From Larkinella insperata (GTDB lineage Bacteria; Bacteroidota; Bacteroidia; Cytophagales; Spirosomataceae), in NCBI RefSeq assembly GCF_026248825.1, contig NZ_CP110973.1, forward strand, positions 3,677,001 to 3,741,000: a stretch of 64,000 nucleotides of DNA. The letters run 5' to 3'. Below are positions 26,668-35,398 of this stretch, piece by piece. Each line of letters starts with the position of its first letter. Positions within the stretch are counted from its first letter, which is position 1. Made by a program: the position numbers and the translations under genes. The notes below the pieces were generated by a model. The model did not search any database and was not told the origin of the DNA. It worked only from the letters and a program-made list of their open reading frames with translations.

Positions 26668-27101
26668 TCATTAAAGTTGTGATAAATCGAATCCATGATG
26701 CGCACAAAATGCTGGTAATCTTCCTCGCTGAGGTTACCCCAGCCTTTCCGCCGGATCTCGACCACGCTCGGCAACACCTCTTCGTATTTACGCTGCCCTT
26801 CGGGCGTCAGGAAAATCAGGAACTTCCGGCGGTCGTCTTCGGCCATCCGGCGTTCGGTCAGCCCTTTTTTGCAGAGCAGATCAATCATTCGGGTAACGGT
26901 CGGCGCATCTTTCGTAGTCAGCTCCGACAAAATATTCTGGCTGATGCCGGGGTTGCGAAACAAGTGATCAATGAGCACCCACTGGTCGACCGTCAGATCG
27001 AACCCGGCTTCGTTGAACCGCTTTTGAAGGACATTCCGAATTCTCTTTATGGTGGTGTCGATCTTGAAAAAATAAGCCCGTTGATCGGAAGGGTGCGTCA
27101 T
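26664..27101 (-). CDS. MarR-family transcriptional regulator of the Phe/Tyr cluster
   Basis: A 145-residue winged-helix repressor: DQWVLIDHLFRNPGISQNILSE (helix-turn-helix about 41-62), TKDAPTVTRMIDLLCKKGLTERR (recognition helix and wing), with dimerising helices at both ends. It lies inside the operon between phhA and fahA and overlaps fahA, so it probably regulates the cluster in response to a pathway intermediate such as homogentisate or an aromatic acid. The ligand is inferred from context only. Confidence 0.9.
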   Translation of the reverse strand: MTHPSDQRAYFFKIDTTIKRIRNVLQKRFNEAGFDLTVDQWVLIDHLFRNPGISQNILSELTTKDAPTVTRMIDLLCKKGLTERRMAEDDRRKFLIFLTPEGQRKYEEVLPSVVEIRRKGWGNLSEEDYQHFVRIMDSIYHNFNE

Positions 27102-27182
27102 GCGTTAGTTAGCGGTTAACGTTGTCAATTTCACCATACAGCTAAACAATAGGGTGAAAACCAACCACAAATTTACGCCAAA

Positions 27183-27908
27183 CTAAGTGACTAACAACGC
27201 ATCCAGCTTTTCTTCGATTTCCGGAATCGAGTGGTACAACTGCTCGTAGGACTTGATCACGAAATACCGGTCCTGATAGTGATCAATAACATACGGCGTT
27301 TGCAGGAGCTTTTCAACGTCGTAGGGAATGCGGTCGGGACGCTGGCTCGACAGGCTGTAGGTGGTTTCGCCCGGTGACGACAGAATACCGCCCCCGTAAA
27401 TCCGCAATCCCTGCGGTTCCTGAATCAGACCGAACTCGACGGTATACCAGTACAGCCGGGAAATCATCTCAATCGCTTCCGGGTGGTCGACGTGCGCCAG
27501 GGCAATCCGGCTCAGGGCCGCCAGAAAATCGCAGAATGACTGATTCGACAGCATCGGCACGTGTCCGAATGTATCGTGAAACATGTCCGGTTCTTCCAGG
27601 TAATCAAGCTGTTGGCGTTTTCGCAGCCAGGTCGTCGCCGGAAAGTTGCGGTTGGCCATGAGTTCAAAAAATGCCTGGTTCGAAATCAGGCCCGGCACGG
27701 CCGAAACCCGCCAGTCCGTAAGCCGCTGCAACCGCGGATTCAGTTCACGCTCAAAATCCGGAATGTGATCGGCTGCAAAACCGACCTTCTCAATACCGTC
27801 GAGATAAGCCTGACTGGCTTTGCCCGGTAACTGCGCCATCTGCCGGTCAAACAGCAACCGCCATACGGCCTGGTCGTCGGCGGTGTAGGTGTGGTATGTC
27901 TGGAGCAT
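27183..27908 (-). CDS. phhA: phenylalanine 4-monooxygenase
   Basis: A 241-residue bacterial-type, catalytic-domain-only enzyme that hydroxylates phenylalanine to tyrosine with tetrahydropterin and O2. The iron ligands are visible: His111 and His116 in MFHDTFGHVPML and Glu158 in YWYTVEFGL. No regulatory ACT domain is present, as usual for bacteria. No pterin-4a-carbinolamine dehydratase (phhB) is in the window. Separated from hppD by a 101-nt repeat-containing gap. Confidence 0.96.
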   Translation of the reverse strand: MLQTYHTYTADDQAVWRLLFDRQMAQLPGKASQAYLDGIEKVGFAADHIPDFERELNPRLQRLTDWRVSAVPGLISNQAFFELMANRNFPATTWLRKRQQLDYLEEPDMFHDTFGHVPMLSNQSFCDFLAALSRIALAHVDHPEAIEMISRLYWYTVEFGLIQEPQGLRIYGGGILSSPGETTYSLSSQRPDRIPYDVEKLLQTPYVIDHYQDRYFVIKSYEQLYHSIPEIEEKLDALLVT

Positions 27909-27913
27909 TGTTT

Positions 27914-27997
27914 AATGAGTGAATGGGTGAGTGAGCGAATGAGTGAACAGCTACCGCCATCAAAAGCATGATCTTGAGCTTACTCTACCATTCGCTC
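27914..27997. repeat. GAGTGAATG-type degenerate repeat with inverted arm
   Basis: Tandem-like units (ATGAGTGAATGGGTGAGTGA, then GCGAATGAGTGAA) fill 27914-27946. The unit GAGCGAATG (27933-27941) is inverted as CATTCGCTC (27989-27997). It occupies the hppD-phhA gap and can form a hairpin in the polycistronic mRNA. Confidence 0.55.
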
Positions 27998-28009
27998 CTT
28001 CATCATTGG

Positions 28010-29146
28010 TTAAAGCGTTCCCCGCAATTCCTGTTCGTGTTCGATGGCTTCGAAGAGGGCTTTGAAATTGCCTTTACCGAAGGATTTGGCGCCTTTCCGC
28101 TGGATGATCTCGAAAAACAAGGTTGGGCGCGGACCGATGGGCTTCGTGAAAATCTGGAGCAGGTAGCCTTCGTCGTCGCGGTCGACCAGGATGCCGAGCG
28201 AGTGCAGGGCGGCCATTTCCTCGTCGATCTGCCCAACCCGGTCGAGCAGGTCGTCGTAGTAGGCATCCGGTACTTTCAGAAATTCCACGTTGCGGCTTCG
28301 CAGGTCCGTCACGGTTTGTACGATGCCGTCGGTGGCCACGGCAATGTGCTGAATACCGGGGCCGCCGTAAAAGTCCAGGTATTCTTCCACCTGCGACTTC
28401 TTTTTGCCCTCGGCCGGTTCGTTGATCGGGAATTTGATGCGCCCGTTGCCGTTGCTCATTACTTTGCTCATCAGCGCCGTGTAATCGGTGGAAATGTCAT
28501 TGTCGTCGAAGGAAACCAGTTGCCGGAAGCCCATAACGTTGGCGTAGAAGTTTACCCAGGTGTTCATCTCGTTCCAGCCAACGTTGCCAACCATATGATC
28601 GACGTACGTCAGCCCCACTTCCTGCGGCCGGTGTTCGGGTTCCCAGCGTTTGTAACCGGGCAGAAAAATACCGTTGTACTGACTCCGCTGGACAAAAATA
28701 TGGACCGTATCGCCGTAGGTATGAATGCCCGACCGGACCACAAAGCCGTCGGTGTCTTCTTCGCGCGTGGGTTCCATAAACGGTTTTGCGCCCCGATTTG
28801 TCGTTTCTGCGTAAGCCTTTGCGGCATCATCGACCCAGAGCGCCACCACCCGTACGCCGTCGCCGTGCTGGTCGATGTGTTCGCCGATCTCCGTGCCACC
28901 GTGCAGCGGTGAAGTCAGCACCAGCCGGATTTTGCCCTGCACGACCACGTACGATTCGCGGTCGCGCCAGCCCGTTTCCAGTCCGGCGTGGGCCAGCGGC
29001 TGAAACCCGAACGCCGTCTGAAAGTAGTGCGCCGACTGAAGGGCGTTGGCCACGTACAATTCAATATAATCGGTACCGTTCAGCGGCAGAAAGTCGGTTT
29101 CTGCGTCGGTCCGTGGTTTTGCTTCGATCTGTTCTACCGTGTTCAT
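28010..29146 (-). CDS. hppD: 4-hydroxyphenylpyruvate dioxygenase
   Basis: A 378-residue Fe(II) dioxygenase converting 4-hydroxyphenylpyruvate to homogentisate. It has two vicinal-oxygen-chelate domains. The iron ligands are His184 (YVDHMVGNV), His267 (GIQHIAVAT) and Glu346 (FFEIIQRKG). The C-terminal helix that closes the site (GKGNFKALFEAIEHEQELRG) is intact. It follows hmgA by 14 nt. Confidence 0.96.
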   Translation of the reverse strand: MNTVEQIEAKPRTDAETDFLPLNGTDYIELYVANALQSAHYFQTAFGFQPLAHAGLETGWRDRESYVVVQGKIRLVLTSPLHGGTEIGEHIDQHGDGVRVVALWVDDAAKAYAETTNRGAKPFMEPTREEDTDGFVVRSGIHTYGDTVHIFVQRSQYNGIFLPGYKRWEPEHRPQEVGLTYVDHMVGNVGWNEMNTWVNFYANVMGFRQLVSFDDNDISTDYTALMSKVMSNGNGRIKFPINEPAEGKKKSQVEEYLDFYGGPGIQHIAVATDGIVQTVTDLRSRNVEFLKVPDAYYDDLLDRVGQIDEEMAALHSLGILVDRDDEGYLLQIFTKPIGPRPTLFFEIIQRKGAKSFGKGNFKALFEAIEHEQELRGTL

Positions 29147-29160
29147 AGTTGTTGATGGGT

Positions 29161-30339
29161 TTATTCAAGCCAGGATTGATAATAGGTGCCATCGTCGAGC
29201 TGTAGGGCTGCTTCGGTCAGCATCAGGGGCCGGAAGGTGTCGACCATCACGGCGTATTCCTGCGTTTCCTTTTTGCCAATGCTCCGTTCCATCGCGCCCG
29301 GATGCGGTCCGTGCGGAATACCGCCCGGGTGGAGCGTGAGGTGGCCCGGCGCAATGTCGTTGCGGCTCATAAAGTCGCCGTCGACGTAATAAATCACTTC
29401 ATCGGAGTCGATGTTGGAGTGGTTGTACGGGGCCGGAATCGCTTTCGGGTGGTAGTCGTAGAGCCGTGGGCAAAACGAGCAGACGACAAAGGCGTCGGTC
29501 TGGAACGTCTGGTGCACCGGCGGGGGCTGGTGGACGCGGCCCGTGATCGGTTCAAAGTTTAAAATTGAAAAGCCGTACGGAAAATTATACCCGTCCCAGC
29601 CCACCACGTCGAACGGATGCGTGGCATACACCAGCGAATGCAGCGCGCCCTGCTTCTTGATTTTTATCAGAAAATCGCCGGTTTCGTCGTGGGTTTCCAA
29701 CTCCTGCGGACGTTTGATGTCCCGTTCGCAAAACGGCGAATGTTCGAGCAACTGCCCAAACTGGTTGCGGTAGCGTTTGGGCGTATAAATCGGGGAGTGC
29801 GATTCCAGGTACAACAGACGGGGCTGCGTTCCTTCATCGAACTCGATTTGGTAAATCATGCCGCGCGGAATGATGAGGTAATCGCCGTATTCGAACGGGA
29901 TGGTACCCAGCAGGGTCCGCAAGCGCCCCGAGCCGCGGTGAATAAACAGCAACTCATCGGCGTCGGCGTTTTTGTAGAAGTAATCGGTGGTTGAGCGGGT
30001 GGGGGCCGCTAAACCGAGAATGACATCCTTGTTAATCAGCAGGGAAACCCGGCTTTCCAGCAAGTCACCCGGGAAAGGTTCGAGGTTGAAACCGAGTAGT
30101 TTGCGCGACAGCATGTTTTTCTCAACGGCCACGGCGGGCGTTGCCTCCACACTTTCCAGCACGGCTTTCACCATCGTAGGCCGGTGAATGTGGTACAGCA
30201 GCGACGACATTCCCTCGAAACCAATCGTGCCAAACAACTGCTCATAGTAAAGACCCGGCGCGCCATGCTGCCCCGTCGGTTTTTCAAACTGGGTGTGCCG
30301 CTTCGGCGGGATTCGGCCAAGGGTGTGATAGAAGGGCAT
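29161..30339 (-). CDS. hmgA: homogentisate 1,2-dioxygenase
   Basis: A 392-residue cupin-fold Fe(II) dioxygenase that opens the homogentisate ring to maleylacetoacetate. Recognised from the N-terminal FYHTLGRIPPKRHTQF, the RGMIYQIEF cupin strand, the VVGWDGYNFPY block and the iron-site HPGGIPHGPHPGAMERS. First gene of the operon; the 239-nt upstream gap is AT-rich and carries a small palindrome that could be the MarR operator. Confidence 0.95.
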   Translation of the reverse strand: MPFYHTLGRIPPKRHTQFEKPTGQHGAPGLYYEQLFGTIGFEGMSSLLYHIHRPTMVKAVLESVEATPAVAVEKNMLSRKLLGFNLEPFPGDLLESRVSLLINKDVILGLAAPTRSTTDYFYKNADADELLFIHRGSGRLRTLLGTIPFEYGDYLIIPRGMIYQIEFDEGTQPRLLYLESHSPIYTPKRYRNQFGQLLEHSPFCERDIKRPQELETHDETGDFLIKIKKQGALHSLVYATHPFDVVGWDGYNFPYGFSILNFEPITGRVHQPPPVHQTFQTDAFVVCSFCPRLYDYHPKAIPAPYNHSNIDSDEVIYYVDGDFMSRNDIAPGHLTLHPGGIPHGPHPGAMERSIGKKETQEYAVMVDTFRPLMLTEAALQLDDGTYYQSWLE

Positions 30340-30403
30340 GGCGTTAATAAATTACCAGTTGTTGATTGCTTTACTAACTATTGTTATGCTTACAATTATA
30401 GAA

Positions 30404-30420
30404 AATAATTCCTGATTATT
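30404..30420. promoter_or_regulatory. candidate MarR operator upstream of hmgA
   Basis: AATAAT-TCCTG-ATTATT is a palindrome with 6-nt arms in the AT-rich gap, 65 nt upstream of the hmgA start. On the minus strand a TATAATTG box (one mismatch to TAnnTTTG) lies downstream of it. Position and shape suit a MarR dimer; assignment is tentative. Confidence 0.35.
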
Positions 30421-30578
30421 GAACAATTTATAGATTAAATTTTCTTATAAACTGATTTTGTGGATTTCGATCCCGCTATGGTCATTTAATGAGCAGTCAT
30501 GTCGACTCCAATCAGCATTTGTTTATTTTTGCCCGACTAAGAACTTCTATTCACAGAATTTTCAACGGAGAAAACCTG

Positions 30579-31490
30579 ATGCAACCCACACTTCTGATTT
30601 TGGCCGCCGGAATTGGCAGCCGCTATGGTGGAATCAAACAACTGGATCAATTTGGTCCGAACGGTGAGACAATTATCGATTACTCTTTATATGATGCCAT
30701 CCGCGCTGGTTTTGGCAAAGTTGTATTCATCATCCGCGAAGAGTTACGGAGGGATTTTGAGGGAATTTTTCTGCCTAAGTTAGCCGGTAAAATCGAGGTT
30801 GATTTCGCGATCCAGGCGCTGGATTCGTACGTGCCGGAAGGAGTCGGGCCGGTTCAGCGCACGAAGCCGTGGGGAACGGGCCATGCCATGCTGTGTGCCT
30901 GGCAACAAACCGATACGCCGTTTGCCATCATCAACGCCGATGATTTCTATGGTCAGGAAGCGTTCGAGATTCTGGCGAACTTTCTGGTCAACGATACCAA
31001 CGACGACCTGCACGCGCTGGTGGGGTACGAAATTCAGAACACGCTGTCCGATTACGGTTCGGTATCGCGCGGAGTTTGTGAACTGAATCCGGACGAAACC
31101 CTGGAGTCGGTGGTGGAGCGAACCAAGATTTACCGACTGAACGAAGGGGAAAATGCCGGGCAGATTGTTTTCGAGGAACCGGACGGGTTGACGCCCCTGG
31201 CTCCCGAGACACCGGTATCGATGAATTTCTGGGGTTTCAAACCGGCGGTGTTTCCGTTGGTGCAGGAGCAATTTTCCGATTACGCCCGGGCCAATTACAA
31301 TTCACCGAAAGCCGAGTTTTACATCCCGACCATCATGACCAACCTGATTGAGCGGAACCAGGGCCGGTGTAAAGTCTTCCGGAGTCGTTCGGAGTGGTTT
31401 GGGGTTACGTATCCGGAGGACAAACCAATGGTGCAGGCTTCCCTCAAACGGCTGCATGATACCGGTAAGTATCCTGAGAAATTATGGTGA
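30579..31490 (+). CDS. nucleotidyltransferase (NDP-sugar pyrophosphorylase-like)
   Basis: A 303-residue cytoplasmic protein with the GT-A nucleotidyltransferase fold. The N-terminal signature LAAGIGSRYGGIKQLDQFGPNGE carries the G-x-G-x-R and Lys-Gln nucleotide-binding residues, and NADDFYG is the metal-binding Asp motif. The open frame begins 90 nt earlier, but ATG 30579 directly precedes the signature and has GGAG 8 nt before it. It should charge a sugar phosphate with an NTP, but the product is unclear. Stands alone, followed by a terminator. Confidence 0.85.
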   Translation: MQPTLLILAAGIGSRYGGIKQLDQFGPNGETIIDYSLYDAIRAGFGKVVFIIREELRRDFEGIFLPKLAGKIEVDFAIQALDSYVPEGVGPVQRTKPWGTGHAMLCAWQQTDTPFAIINADDFYGQEAFEILANFLVNDTNDDLHALVGYEIQNTLSDYGSVSRGVCELNPDETLESVVERTKIYRLNEGENAGQIVFEEPDGLTPLAPETPVSMNFWGFKPAVFPLVQEQFSDYARANYNSPKAEFYIPTIMTNLIERNQGRCKVFRSRSEWFGVTYPEDKPMVQASLKRLHDTGKYPEKLW

Positions 31491-31610
31491 TTTTCGGAAA
31501 ACAACACCAAGATTCGTAGATATGGCTTCATTTCTAAACCGGGTTTTTCGGAATTAAGGAAAATTTTGGTCAAAAGAGCCAGAATTTGCAGGCAAAAAAA
31601 GTCAGAATGA

Positions 31611-31646
31611 AAAAAGTCCCGGCCAGCATGGCCGGGACTTTTTTCA
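31611..31646 (+). terminator. terminator after the nucleotidyltransferase gene
   Basis: AAAAAAGTCCCGGCCA (31611-31626), short loop, TGGCCGGGACTTTTTT (31630-31645). A strong 16-bp stem whose A and T flanks make it bidirectional. Confidence 0.88.
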
Positions 31647-31812
31647 TTACCGGAAGATTGCGTTGTACTTTTTTAGATTACGTGGTATTTATCTCAGAAA
31701 AATAGCATTTCACTTTTCAAAGTATTAGTAGTAAACAACCGTAAAGTGTTGTACTTTTTTTAGTTTAACGTACAAATTATAAACAACTTTCTAGAAGTTA
31801 ACATTTAGGTAA

Positions 31813-31842
31813 TTGACTTGTATTCAGTAGGGTGTAAATTTG
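31813..31842 (+). promoter_or_regulatory. Bacteroidota-type promoter for the small secreted protein
   Basis: TTG (31813-31815), 19 nt, TAAATTTG (31835-31842). A complete match to the consensus, with the expected start near 31850, giving an 80-nt leader. Confidence 0.7.
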
Positions 31843-31931
31843 CATCAACAAAGCAGTCGACAAGAGTTTAGTAGGGTAAGCATTTTGTTTATTGTACTAT
31901 AACGAGTCTGAATACAACCTTAAGAAAGAAC

Positions 31932-32330
31932 ATGAAAACTATCAAAAATAATGTGCTGTTGGGCTTAGCCGTGCTGGCTACCACTTCCTTTGTAGCTATT
32001 GCCCCTTCTGCTAATGCCCGTGTACTGGACGGCCCCAAAGCCGAAACGAAAGCCGCTTCTGTATCCATCCGTGAAGTAGGTAACCTGAAATTTAAAGTCG
32101 CTTTGAACCAGCCGAGCAACGAGCGCGTCTTTGTTTCAATCGTCGATGACTCAAACAACAAACTGTACAACGGCACGCTGAGCAAAAAAGATCAGGCGGG
32201 TCGGGTATTTGACCTTTCACAACTGGCCGACGGTCGGTATGTAATCGAAGTATCGTACGGCAAAGAACGTGTTTCTCAGTCGTTCGCTATCCAAACGCAA
32301 GTAAGCCGTGTGGTTCTGGCGCGGAACTAA
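31932..32330 (+). CDS. small secreted protein with a predicted beta-sandwich (unknown function)
   Basis: A 132-residue protein with a signal peptide (about 1-29, …AIAPSANA). A single domain follows (SVSIREVGNLKFKVALNQPSNE … LADGRYVIEVSYGKERVSQSF) that looks like a fibronectin/Ig-type beta sandwich, resembling the C-terminal sorting-domain fold but without the rest of a secreted enzyme. It has its own strong promoter and perfect terminator, so it is a single-gene unit and probably well expressed. I cannot assign a role. Confidence 0.75.
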   Translation: MKTIKNNVLLGLAVLATTSFVAIAPSANARVLDGPKAETKAASVSIREVGNLKFKVALNQPSNERVFVSIVDDSNNKLYNGTLSKKDQAGRVFDLSQLADGRYVIEVSYGKERVSQSFAIQTQVSRVVLARN

Positions 32331-32378
32331 TCCCTCGGGTGCTGCCGCGATAGCCCGCTAATTCTCGTCCACTTTGTC

Positions 32379-32427
32379 AATAAAGCGAAAAGGGCCCGTT
32401 CTGAGAACGGGCCCTTTTCGCTTTATT
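32379..32427. terminator. bidirectional terminator with a perfect 20+ bp stem
   Basis: AATAAAGCGAAAAGGGCCCGTT (32379-32400) is perfectly complementary to AACGGGCCCTTTTCGCTTTATT (32406-32427), with a 5-nt loop. It lies between the converging small secreted protein and acyl-CoA ligase genes. Confidence 0.85.
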
Positions 32428-32472
32428 GGATGATAAACGGCACCGACTATGCATCATATAGCCTTCAACTGA

Positions 32473-34167
32473 TTATCCTTCCCAAATCACCGTTTCGTCC
32501 CGTTCCAGCCAGGGTTGCAGGTGGGGCTGGTAGCGAGACTCAATGATTTTGCGCCGAATTTTCAGCGAGGGCGTCATCATGTCGTTGTCAACGGTCCAGG
32601 GGTCTTTGACAATGACGGCTTTTTTCACCCGCTGATAAGTATGCAGTTGCGGATTCAGGGACCTGAGCGTTTCTTCCAGACTTTGCGAGACATCTTCTTT
32701 GTCGGCCTGCATACCCGTTTCCGACAGCACGATCAGGGCAATCGGCTGCGGCAATTCCTGCACCGCCACGCAAATCTGATCTACGTAGTTATTCTCGGCA
32801 AAACCGGTTTCGATCTCGGCGGGGGCCACGTATTCGCCTTTGGTGGTTTTGTATATTTCTTTCACCCGGCCCGTAATCGTCAGATAACCGTCTTCGTCCA
32901 GCGAACCGACGTCACCGGTATGAAGCCAGCCGTCGGTGTCCAGCGTAGTTGCCGTCATATCCGGTTCCCGGAAATAGCCCCGCATGGTCCAGTCGGAACG
33001 GGTTAGCAGTTCGCTGGTAAGGGGGTCGAACCGGAGCTGAATTCCCGGGTAGGGTAGCCCAACGGTGCCATCTTTGATGGCGTGGGCGGGCATGACCGAC
33101 ACCACGCCCAAATTTTCGGTCATGCCGTACGCTTCCTGAATGTGAATGCCCAACTGCCGGAACCACTGGATGATCGGTATGGGGGTGGGAGCCGCGCCGG
33201 TCAGGATCAACCGGGCGTTATTCAGACCGAGCGCCATCCGGAGCCTGCGTTTGATCAGGCTCGACACCAGCGGAATCTTCAGGAGTCGGTCGAGCTTCTC
33301 CTGCGGAATCTTCTTGAGGATATTCTGCTGAAACTTCAGCCAGATCCGGGGTACGCCCAGAAAGTGCGTCGGGCGGGCCGCAGCCAGATTCCGGGCGAAA
33401 GTCGCCATCGACTCAACGAAATAGACTGTTCCCCCCGTAATGAGGCTGAGCGCTTCCACCAGGTTGCGTTCGGCAACGTGACAGAGCGGCAGGTAGGAGA
33501 AAAACCGGGGATCGGGCACATTAACCCGCATCTGCGGCAGGGTGGCGTCAATGGCGCTGATCATCGCCCGGTAAGGCATCTTAACGCCCTTGGGACTGCC
33601 CGTTGTGCCCGACGTGTAAATAATTGTAAATAAGTCTTCCGAATGAGGTTGTGGGTTATCCGTCATGGGTTCGTAGTGCTCCAGAATGTCATTCCAGGGC
33701 GTAGCGTCCGGGTCGGGGGGCATCGTTTCACCGGTTTGGGGCGGAAAAGTAATGCGGTGAATATGTGGAGAAACACCGGCTTTCATTTCCGGCCATTTGT
33801 CGAGTTTGCCGACAAACAAAACCGAACAATCGCTATGGTCCAGCACCTGCCGGAGTTGACCCGCCGTCAGGGTTGGGTAAAAAGGAACAGAAACGTGGCC
33901 GCTGAGCAAAATAGCTAAGTCGGCAATGATCCAGTGAGCACAGTTTTTAGAAAGCAGACCAATGTTGCTTTTCGGGGGAAGGCCCAGCGAGTTGAGGTAG
34001 GTTGCCAAGACACGGGCCTGTTTTCCGACTTCGCGCCAGGTGTAATCGCGGTAACGGTCGCCTTCGGGTTGACGCAGATAGACTTTCTTGGGCTGTTGTC
34101 TTTCCCAATAATAAAAATAGTCAAGCAGCGTCCGCCCTTTCTGAAAATCAGAGCGTAACGTGTTCAT
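32473..34167 (-). CDS. AMP-dependent long-chain fatty-acid-CoA ligase
   Basis: A 564-residue ANL-superfamily adenylating enzyme: activates a fatty acid with ATP and transfers it to CoA. Visible motifs are the P-loop YTSGTTGSPKGVK (about 188-200), EAYGMTEN (motif A5), the A7 region WLHTGDVGSLDEDGYLTITGRVKE, and a lysine in the A8-A10 tail. The length and N-terminus fit FACS/FadD-like proteins of Bacteroidota. Chain-length preference is not readable. Monocistronic, ending at a shared terminator. Confidence 0.92.
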   Translation of the reverse strand: MNTLRSDFQKGRTLLDYFYYWERQQPKKVYLRQPEGDRYRDYTWREVGKQARVLATYLNSLGLPPKSNIGLLSKNCAHWIIADLAILLSGHVSVPFYPTLTAGQLRQVLDHSDCSVLFVGKLDKWPEMKAGVSPHIHRITFPPQTGETMPPDPDATPWNDILEHYEPMTDNPQPHSEDLFTIIYTSGTTGSPKGVKMPYRAMISAIDATLPQMRVNVPDPRFFSYLPLCHVAERNLVEALSLITGGTVYFVESMATFARNLAAARPTHFLGVPRIWLKFQQNILKKIPQEKLDRLLKIPLVSSLIKRRLRMALGLNNARLILTGAAPTPIPIIQWFRQLGIHIQEAYGMTENLGVVSVMPAHAIKDGTVGLPYPGIQLRFDPLTSELLTRSDWTMRGYFREPDMTATTLDTDGWLHTGDVGSLDEDGYLTITGRVKEIYKTTKGEYVAPAEIETGFAENNYVDQICVAVQELPQPIALIVLSETGMQADKEDVSQSLEETLRSLNPQLHTYQRVKKAVIVKDPWTVDNDMMTPSLKIRRKIIESRYQPHLQPWLERDETVIWEG

Positions 34168-34540
34168 AATAAAGAGTTCGGGCTGGATTTTGAAATTTAA
34201 AAATAGTATTTGTTTTTGAAATAATTGTAGATATTGTGGAAATAATTATTTTAAAATCCCACTCATTATAGCCATACGCTAATAAAAGATGCTGATTCCT
34301 AGAAGAATGGAGTTTTCGAGGAAGATTGCCGATGGGAGCGCGGTAAAAAACAGGATAAAATGAAATCGTTTGTCTGATAAATCCCGAAAATTTTACTTGC
34401 CACTATAACTGAATGCGGGCGGACGCTTAAGGTTTTCAGCGGTAGGAGAGGAATTTCAGTGCGTTGTTGCCTTCCTGCTGCGCTTTCTTTACTTTTAGCA
34501 ACAGGGCACGTCGTCCGGTTTTGCAACTTGTAGTGTTTCG
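34168..34540. other. intergenic region without recognisable gene
   Basis: AT-rich on the left, mixed on the right; it separates the divergent acyl-CoA ligase and CAP-domain genes. The 75-codon open frame on the minus strand has no family resemblance. No clear promoter box was found for either gene. Confidence 0.5.
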
Positions 34541-35398
34541 ATGCGATCGCTGATCTGTCTTCTGCTGTTTATTGCTTCCTTGTCGTTCGGGCAGGCGCCG
34601 AAAAATTTGAAGAGCGATATCAAATTGCCGAAAGATGCCGCTTACACCACCGCTCCCAACGGTTTTCCGGTTTTCGATACACCTGCTCAGGTGGTCAATG
34701 CCTTCAACTACGCCCGGCGCCAGGAGGAAAAGCAGATGAAACTACCCGCCAACAGCCTGGGGAGCTTGTCGTTACCGGAAAAGTATCTATCGCTTTTGCC
34801 CGCCGATCGGGCCCTGTTTATCACCAACAGCGAACGCACCGCGCGGGCGGGTGTCAATTATGGGGCGGGAAAAACGCTCGGCCTGCCGCTCGAAGGGCTG
34901 GAAACAAACCTGAACGCCGTTGCGCAGGGCCATGCTGCCGACATGACGGCTCACCATTTCTTCAGCCACACCAGCCAGAACGGCCGCACGGCTTTGCAGC
35001 GCATTAACGCCAAAACTGTATTCAGCGGCAAATGCTACGAATTTATGTCGCGGGCCGAAAATATTTACATGTTTTGCTATTATTCGAGCGACAAACCCGT
35101 GTTGGAAATACCCACTTTTCTGGTGGAACAGGCCGTCTTCTCCTGGCTGTACCAGGACGCTTCGGTAGCCTGGGGGCACCGTGAAACGCTGTTGATTCAG
35201 GACAAGGATGCGTCGGGTGGACAGGGTTTTCACAACAACCGGGGGGCGGCCGCCAGCGAAGGATTGCTGGGCGTCGGTTTGGCAACAAAAGCCGACTACG
35301 GCCCCTGTTCCAGGATTTCGGGTTACCAGCGGGTGGGTCATGTAGTGGTGATGAACCTGGTTGATCCCGCGCCCGACTGTTCTTATAGCCTTCCCTAA
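34541..35398 (+). CDS. secreted CAP (SCP/PR-1) domain protein
   Basis: A 285-residue protein with signal peptide (about 1-18, …SLSFGQ). The CAP domain carries the typical NERTARAGV-type helix (here NSERTARAGVNYG), the His/Glu region AQGHAADMTAHHFFSHTSQNGRTALQRI, and a late VAWGHRETLL and HVVVMNLV. The domain is stretched by insertions (GKCYEFMSRAEN). Bacterial CAP proteins are extracellular, with unknown or lipid- and cell-wall-related roles. Stands alone. Confidence 0.8.
   Translation: MRSLICLLLFIASLSFGQAPKNLKSDIKLPKDAAYTTAPNGFPVFDTPAQVVNAFNYARRQEEKQMKLPANSLGSLSLPEKYLSLLPADRALFITNSERTARAGVNYGAGKTLGLPLEGLETNLNAVAQGHAADMTAHHFFSHTSQNGRTALQRINAKTVFSGKCYEFMSRAENIYMFCYYSSDKPVLEIPTFLVEQAVFSWLYQDASVAWGHRETLLIQDKDASGGQGFHNNRGAAASEGLLGVGLATKADYGPCSRISGYQRVGHVVVMNLVDPAPDCSYSLP

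Larger units (their letters stand above)
31491..31931. other. AT-rich intergenic region with terminator, direct repeat and promoter
   Basis: No open frame of note. It contains the terminator of the nucleotidyltransferase gene (31611-31646), an imperfect direct repeat of about 22 nt (GTTGTACTTTTTTAG at 31663 and GTTGTACTTTTTTTAG at 31748, 85 nt apart), and the promoter of the small secreted protein (31813-31842) with an about 80-nt leader. Confidence 0.6.

Noticed and set aside
34299..34526. 75-codon minus-strand open frame in the gap between acyl-CoA ligase and CAP genes
   Set aside because: No signal peptide, no family, no promoter and an ordinary composition for a chance frame.
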